In this document: positions 6,500 to 9,919 of the stretch, piece after piece
Numbering within the stretch: the first letter of the stretch is position 1
Layout of the letters: every line of letters starts with the position of its first letter
Assembly: GCA_021738105.1 (NCBI GenBank)
Contig: JAIPCS010000124.1
Span: 1 to 9,919 of the forward strand
DNA length: 9,919 nucleotides
Direction of reading: 5' to 3'
From: Sulfuritalea sp.
Lineage (GTDB): Bacteria; Pseudomonadota; Gammaproteobacteria; Burkholderiales; Rhodocyclaceae
Position numbers and translations under genes: made by a program
The notes under the pieces: model-generated
The model's input: only the letters and a program-made list of their open reading frames with translations
The model's database searches: none
Told to the model about the DNA's origin: nothing

Positions 6500-7222
6500 T
6501 TAACGCTGCTGGCTGGCCCAAATCTCGTAGCGTTTCCTGGTCGCTTCGTTCGGCGGATAAAGACCAGGCAAGGGAATGCCGGCCTCGATCTGGGACATGA
6601 TCCAGCCTTCCAGCCTTTCCTGCTCCACCGCCTCGGCCACCACTTCATCAAGTAGTGCAGAGGGAATCAGCACGGCACCATCGCTGTCGGCCACCACAAT
6701 ATCGTTGGGCATCACGGCCACTCCGCCGCAGCCGATCGGCTCCTGCCAGCCGACAAACGTCAAGCCGGCTACGGACGCGGGTGCCGCAGTGCCCTGACAC
6801 CACACCGGCAAGCGGGTGCCCAGCACGCCGGCGAGGTCGCGGATCACACCATCGGTAATCAATGCCTTCACTTCACGCTTTTGCATGCGTGCGCAGAGAA
6901 TGTCGCCGAATATTCCGGCGTCGGTGACGCCCATGGCGTCGACCACGGCAATACATCCGGCGGGCATGGCTTCAATCGCAGCACGGGTGGAAATCGGTGA
7001 GCCCCAGGACGCGGGTGTGGCCAGATCCTCACGCGCCGGGACAAAGCGCAGAGTGAACGCGCGGCCCACCTGGCGTGACTGATCAGCCTGCAGCGGCATG
7101 GCGCCGCGCATCCAGATATTACGCAGCCCCTTTTTCAGCAGTACTGTGGTCAGTGTCGCCGTCGTGACTCCCGAAAGAATCCGGACAGTTTCACCATCCA
7201 GCGGCAAGGGATCGATACCCAT
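6500..7222 (-). CDS. RraA-fold protein, probable metal-dependent aldolase/decarboxylase type
   Basis: 240 residues from the ATG at 7222, chosen because GGAG lies 8 nt upstream; a TTG seven codons earlier in the same frame has no such site. The protein closely resembles proteins often labelled 'ribonuclease activity regulator RraA'. It carries 'GDILCARMQKR' at 106-116 and 'ITDGVIRD' at 122-129. R128 and D129 match the Arg-Asp pair needed by the HMG/CHA aldolases and oxaloacetate decarboxylases of this fold. True RNase E inhibitors of E. coli type are shorter (about 160 residues), so an enzyme acting on a 2-keto acid is more likely than RNase regulation; this is inference from the family. The extra N-terminal part (1-60) and the C-terminal 'PGLYPPNEATRKRYEIW' are typical of the longer group. 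It lies 43 bp after the aminopeptidase gene and 25 bp before the amidohydrolase gene. It is cytoplasmic, with no signal peptide. Confidence 0.85.
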   Translation of the reverse strand: MGIDPLPLDGETVRILSGVTTATLTTVLLKKGLRNIWMRGAMPLQADQSRQVGRAFTLRFVPAREDLATPASWGSPISTRAAIEAMPAGCIAVVDAMGVTDAGIFGDILCARMQKREVKALITDGVIRDLAGVLGTRLPVWCQGTAAPASVAGLTFVGWQEPIGCGGVAVMPNDIVVADSDGAVLIPSALLDEVVAEAVEQERLEGWIMSQIEAGIPLPGLYPPNEATRKRYEIWASQQR

Positions 7223-7265
7223 GTTCAATTCTCCATCTATCAAAGTGACGCGCTCGGCGTCCGAC

Positions 7266-8570
7266 TCAACTGCCGAACGCCGCTGTGAGTGCTGCGGTCA
7301 TGTAAGCCTGATCGAGCGCACCGGCACTTTCCCGGGCGCTGTGCATGGCCCAAAGCGGTGAACCGACGTCCACACCTTCGATTCCAAGCTGTGCCGCCAC
7401 CATCGGACCGATCGTGCTGCCGCAGGCGAGATCGCTGCGATGCACATACTGCTGCCAGGGAACTTTCGCCTGTTCGCACAAACCGATAAAGCGCGCAGCC
7501 GTCCCGGCACCTGTGGTGTAGCGCTGGTTGGCATTGGCCTTGATCACCGGACCGCCATTTACTCTTATCTTGTGACCGGGCTCGTAAGCGGCAGGAAAAT
7601 TGGGATGATAGGCATGCGCCATGTCCGCACTGACGAAGAAACTTCGGGCCATGGCACGCCGCCTGTCCTCGTCGTCGAGACCTGCCTGGCTGCCAATGCG
7701 CGCCAGAACATCGCTGATGAAGCTGCCGCTGGCCCCGGAGGAACTTTCGCTGCCGACTTCTTCATGGTCAAACAGCGCCGCAACGCAAGTCGCCGAAGGC
7801 TCCCGAGTTGCCACCAACGCCGCAACTGCGGCATGGCAGGAGGCCAGATTGTCCAGTTGCCGGCTGGCGATGAATTCCTCGTCCCTGCCCCACAGGCTGC
7901 CTTTCTGCACGTCATGCGCCACCAGTTCCCAGCTCAGCAGATCGGCAGGCTCGGCGCCGACACCCTCAGCAAGCAGGCTGCGCAGACCGGAATCGGCATC
8001 CTCGCCATCCGCCTGCAACCCCAGGATCAACGGCAGCTCCGTTTGCTTGTCAAGTTTCAGGCCTTTTTCATTCACGTCGCGATTCATGTGAATCGCCAGA
8101 TTGGGCAGGCGCAGCAGCGGCTGCTCAAAACGCAGCAAGCGGATTTGCGGGCCGCCGGCCGCGCGCGTGACGACGCGCCCGGCCAGACCCAGGTCGCGAT
8201 CCGTGAACGTGGCGAGAATCGGTCCGCCGTATATCTCCACGGCCAGCCGCAGCAGACCGTCGCCGGCATCGGCGGCACGCGGCTTGAGCCGCAACCCCGG
8301 TGAATCGGTATGGGCGCCAACAATTCGAAATCCCGCTTCCGTCAGATCGTGTCCGCCCACCACGAACGCGATCAAGGATGCCCCTCCGCGTACCGTGTAG
8401 TAACGACCGCCGGCGAGCAATTGCCAGCGCTCATCTTCCTTCAGTCGAATGAAACCATCGGACGACAGAATTTTCTCGACGGTGGCGACGGCGTGCCAGG
8501 GGCTCGGACTGGCGTCAATGAATCGTAGAAGTTCAAGCGCGGGTTTACGGCTTTCAGCAGAGGCGGCCAT
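7266..8570 (-). CDS. M18 family aspartyl-type aminopeptidase
   Basis: 434 residues from the ATG at 8570, a length normal for the family, with the hallmark N-terminus 'LLRFIDASPSPWHAV'. A GTG at 8639 would add 23 residues unlike the family; neither start has a clear Shine-Dalgarno. The enzyme is a cytoplasmic dizinc peptidase that removes N-terminal residues from peptides, often acidic ones. By family comparison the zinc and catalytic residues are present: H87 in 'GAHTDSPG', D240 in 'QLDNLASCHA', E270 and E271 in 'DHEEVGSESSSGA', D316 in 'SADMAHA' and H410 in 'WAMHSARE'. Other conserved patches are 'KANANQRY' (344-351) and 'ACGSTIGP' (382-389). It is the first of three closely spaced genes, with the RraA-fold and amidohydrolase genes following. 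No defect is seen. Confidence 0.93.
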   Translation of the reverse strand: MAASAESRKPALELLRFIDASPSPWHAVATVEKILSSDGFIRLKEDERWQLLAGGRYYTVRGGASLIAFVVGGHDLTEAGFRIVGAHTDSPGLRLKPRAADAGDGLLRLAVEIYGGPILATFTDRDLGLAGRVVTRAAGGPQIRLLRFEQPLLRLPNLAIHMNRDVNEKGLKLDKQTELPLILGLQADGEDADSGLRSLLAEGVGAEPADLLSWELVAHDVQKGSLWGRDEEFIASRQLDNLASCHAAVAALVATREPSATCVAALFDHEEVGSESSSGASGSFISDVLARIGSQAGLDDEDRRRAMARSFFVSADMAHAYHPNFPAAYEPGHKIRVNGGPVIKANANQRYTTGAGTAARFIGLCEQAKVPWQQYVHRSDLACGSTIGPMVAAQLGIEGVDVGSPLWAMHSARESAGALDQAYMTAALTAAFGS

Positions 8571-8624
8571 AGCGAACAGATCAGTGACAGGACAGACGAA
8601 GCATACAAGAGGTTCAACAACATC

Positions 8625-8640
8625 CGTGTCAGCCGACACG
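8625..8640. repeat. Perfect inverted repeat upstream of the aminopeptidase gene
   Basis: CGTGTC (8625-8630), AGCC, GACACG (8635-8640): 6-bp arms with a 4-nt loop. It lies in the only sizeable gap (8571-8704) of the right-hand minus-strand series. It may be an operator or an RNA hairpin for a separate aminopeptidase transcript. I found no convincing -35/-10 pair or T-run next to it. Confidence 0.3.
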
Positions 8641-8704
8641 CCGGGCGCGGAGGATGCGCTTATGCAGAATTCAGCGCCAATACGGCCCTCGCGAACGCCT
8701 GTTT

Positions 8705-9271
8705 CTATTTTTTGGGCGGCACCAGCTCAGGATATTCCTGCACCAGCGTTTCACCATCTTCGCGCCAGGCGTGACACTGATTGAGAAATGTCAGTGTGCT
8801 CTTGTCGGGCCATTTTCGCGGATCCCGATCGACCGCCATCTGTCGCGCGATACGGTCGGGCCAGGAGGCCTGCATATAGGTATTGGCCGCCTGCAGGACC
8901 AGCTCGGTGACATGCGTGCAGCCGCGCGTTCCACCCATTACCTTGCGCACCTGGCGGGAAAATCCGGGGCCGATGCGCAATCCGACCAGCCCGCGGTAGG
9001 CGGGGTCGGTCCCGCCGCACATGGCCCAGGGTGCCTGCTCGGTAACGGCTTTGGCGCCTTGAATCGTGTAGTCGCTATCGATGGTCAGGGTCACCGACAT
9101 GCGATGCATGGTCTCGCCCACCTGAACCGATGGGCGCGAACGGAATGCCACTTCCTGACCCTTCTCGTCCGACAGCGTGGCTTCGATATCGAGCATTCCA
9201 TTCGGGTTGCGAAACGCCCGGCAAATGATCTGACGGGTATGGACGAGCTCGCGTTCGTTGGTCTTGGGCAT
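8705..9271 (-). CDS. DUF2889 domain protein
   Basis: 188 residues from the ATG at 9271. A TTG two codons earlier is in frame but overlaps the preceding ORF's stop. The whole protein matches the DUF2889 pattern as I know it: 'ELVHTRQIICRAFRNPNG' near the N-terminus, a central 'MSVTLTIDSDYTI', then 'CGGTDPAYRGLVGLRIGPGF' and 'GTRGCTHVTELVLQAAN', followed by a polar tail. There is no signal peptide or membrane segment. No biochemical function is established that I know of; conserved Cys, His and Asp residues could bind a metal, which is speculation. It lies directly after the Fe-S scaffold gene sufU, with at most a tiny ORF between, so it is probably cotranscribed. The family call is firm, the role unknown. 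Confidence 0.85.
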   Translation of the reverse strand: MPKTNERELVHTRQIICRAFRNPNGMLDIEATLSDEKGQEVAFRSRPSVQVGETMHRMSVTLTIDSDYTIQGAKAVTEQAPWAMCGGTDPAYRGLVGLRIGPGFSRQVRKVMGGTRGCTHVTELVLQAANTYMQASWPDRIARQMAVDRDPRKWPDKSTLTFLNQCHAWREDGETLVQEYPELVPPKK

Positions 9272-9273
9272 TG

Positions 9274-9357
9274 TCAATCTCGCTGGAAATGGCAGAAGCG
9301 GCGAATGGACCGGCTCGATAGCCGTCTCATCAGCGCCGACTTTTCGGGAATCTTCAT
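9274..9357 (-). CDS. Possible 27-residue arginine-rich small ORF between sufU and the DUF2889 gene
   Basis: The ATG overlaps the sufU stop (ATGA), and the TGA ends 2 nt before the DUF2889 ATG (TGA-CA-ATG). The peptide begins MKIPEKSALMRRLSSRSIRR and ends with FCHFQRD; it is strongly basic and has one Cys and one His. I recognise no family. The exact fit between two real genes suggests a coupled small protein or a translational bridge. Without it the 82-bp gap would be ordinary, so chance cannot be excluded. Confidence 0.35.
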   Translation of the reverse strand: MKIPEKSALMRRLSSRSIRRFCHFQRD

Positions 9358-9797
9358 GAGGACGTCTCGGAATGAAGCGACTGTTCCAGCGCGTCGCGCA
9401 GCGCGTGAAACGGCAGCAATACGCATTTTTGCCGGCTGACGTAGGACCGCACCGGTTCGAACATCGTCAACTCGGGCCAGTTTGCAGGGGCCGGAGCATG
9501 CGCTTTGAGCATGGCCCCCAGGGCCTGCGTGACCGCGTCGATGCCCGCCGGTGTCGATCCCGGCGCGTGTTTGCCGATCACCGAAGCGGCCGCCCGGCAT
9601 AGCAGGCAGCCTTTTGTTTCATGCGCGACGGCGGTAATCTGCCCGCCAAGCATCGCGACCTGCACGCGCACACGATCGCCGCAGAGTCGATTGTCCAGTT
9701 GCGCCTCGCCGGATGCCTGTGCCAGCCGCCCGTGGCCATGGGCGGCCTGGGCGAATTGCTTGATGGCATCCTGATAGAGGGATTCGCCAGAGCTCAT
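9354..9797 (-). CDS. sufU: SufU-type iron-sulfur cluster assembly protein
   Basis: 147 residues, typical of the SufU/IscU-like (NifU N-terminal) family. These proteins accept sulfur from the cysteine desulfurase SufS and pass it on, or act as a scaffold for Fe-S clusters, in the cytoplasm. The three conserved cysteines and the aspartate are present: C39 and D41 in 'NRLCGDRV', C64 in 'TKGCLLC' and C125 in 'RQKCVLLPFHAL'. C67 is an extra cysteine next to C64, where other members usually have a small polar residue. The roughly 18-residue insertion between the second and third Cys motifs fits SufU rather than IscU. The ATG overlaps the sufS stop by ATGA, so the two genes are translationally coupled, as expected for a working partner pair. 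Confidence 0.9.
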   Translation of the reverse strand: MSSGESLYQDAIKQFAQAAHGHGRLAQASGEAQLDNRLCGDRVRVQVAMLGGQITAVAHETKGCLLCRAAASVIGKHAPGSTPAGIDAVTQALGAMLKAHAPAPANWPELTMFEPVRSYVSRQKCVLLPFHALRDALEQSLHSETSS

Positions 9798-9919
9798 GTC
9801 AATTCCCGCCGCGCCGCATCGAGACCGACCAGCAGCGCGTCAACATCGGCCTCGTCGTTGTAGAGCGCGATGCTGGCACGCGTGCAGCTGTCCACACCCA
9901 GTGCCGCCAGCAAGGGCTG
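9794..9919 (-). CDS. sufS: Cysteine desulfurase SufS, C-terminal 41 residues (partial)
   Basis: The frame enters at the right edge as 'QPLLAALGVDSCTRASIALY' and ends at TGA overlapping the sufU start. In SufS this piece follows directly on the catalytic-cysteine loop (RxGHHCAQP), so the active-site Cys is probably only a few residues beyond the edge. The 'RASIALYNDEADVDAL' pattern is the standard C-terminal end of group II desulfurases (the PLP enzyme that takes sulfur from cysteine as a persulfide). Pairing with SufU supports the call. Confidence 0.85.
   Translation of the reverse strand, partial: QPLLAALGVDSCTRASIALYNDEADVDALLVGLDAARRELT

Noticed and set aside
7440..8303. Long plus-strand ORF (287 codons).
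   Set aside because: It is antisense to the M18 aminopeptidase, whose conserved motifs cover the same DNA. The ORF has no recognisable domain.
8571..8639. N-terminal extension of the aminopeptidase from the GTG at 8639.
   Set aside because: No Shine-Dalgarno is present, the added residues are unlike family members, and the ATG at 8570 gives the normal length.
8654..9439. Long plus-strand ORF (261 codons).
   Set aside because: It is antisense to the DUF2889 gene and the end of sufU, and looks like a shadow of their codon bias.

Overview
The window looks like a chromosomal segment of a moderately GC-rich betaproteobacterium (Rhodocyclales/Burkholderiales-like). I infer this from protein resemblance to families I know, mainly the GGDEF protein's N-terminal domain, the 'RraA'-type protein and the DUF2889 protein. 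No database search was possible. I see no tRNA, rRNA, CRISPR array, insertion sequence or integrase.

Left part (1-5341) holds signal transduction genes. On the minus strand, in transcription order, are: a decayed hybrid histidine kinase (about 3817-2682); a stand-alone receiver protein that seems to have been cut out of another hybrid kinase (2435-1902); a bacteriohemerythrin with all seven iron ligands (1802-1368); and a membrane sensor with a periplasmic Cache-like region and a PAS domain, running off the left edge (1291 to below 1). Back to back with the decayed kinase, on the plus strand, is a 504-residue diguanylate cyclase (3827-5341) with an intact GGEEF active site and RxxD inhibitory site. 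The theme is sensing, phosphotransfer and c-di-GMP.

Right part (5533-9919) is entirely on the minus strand. In transcription order it holds: the last 41 residues of a SufS cysteine desulfurase, a SufU-type Fe-S scaffold protein overlapping it by ATGA, a possible 27-codon ORF, a DUF2889 protein, an M18 aminopeptidase, an RraA-fold protein of the aldolase/decarboxylase type, and an exported amidohydrolase-like protein. Spacings are tight except for a 134-bp gap before the aminopeptidase. The SUF genes and the hydrolases may therefore be one or two transcription units.

The diguanylate cyclase and the amidohydrolase converge on 5342-5532, which holds only small hairpins. The most unusual parts are the two independent hybrid-kinase remnants that lost their kinase core but kept the receiver, the repeat-rich promoter region at 2580-2638, and two tiny ORFs that bridge neighbouring genes by ATGA overlaps. 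I did not find a clear new multi-gene system.
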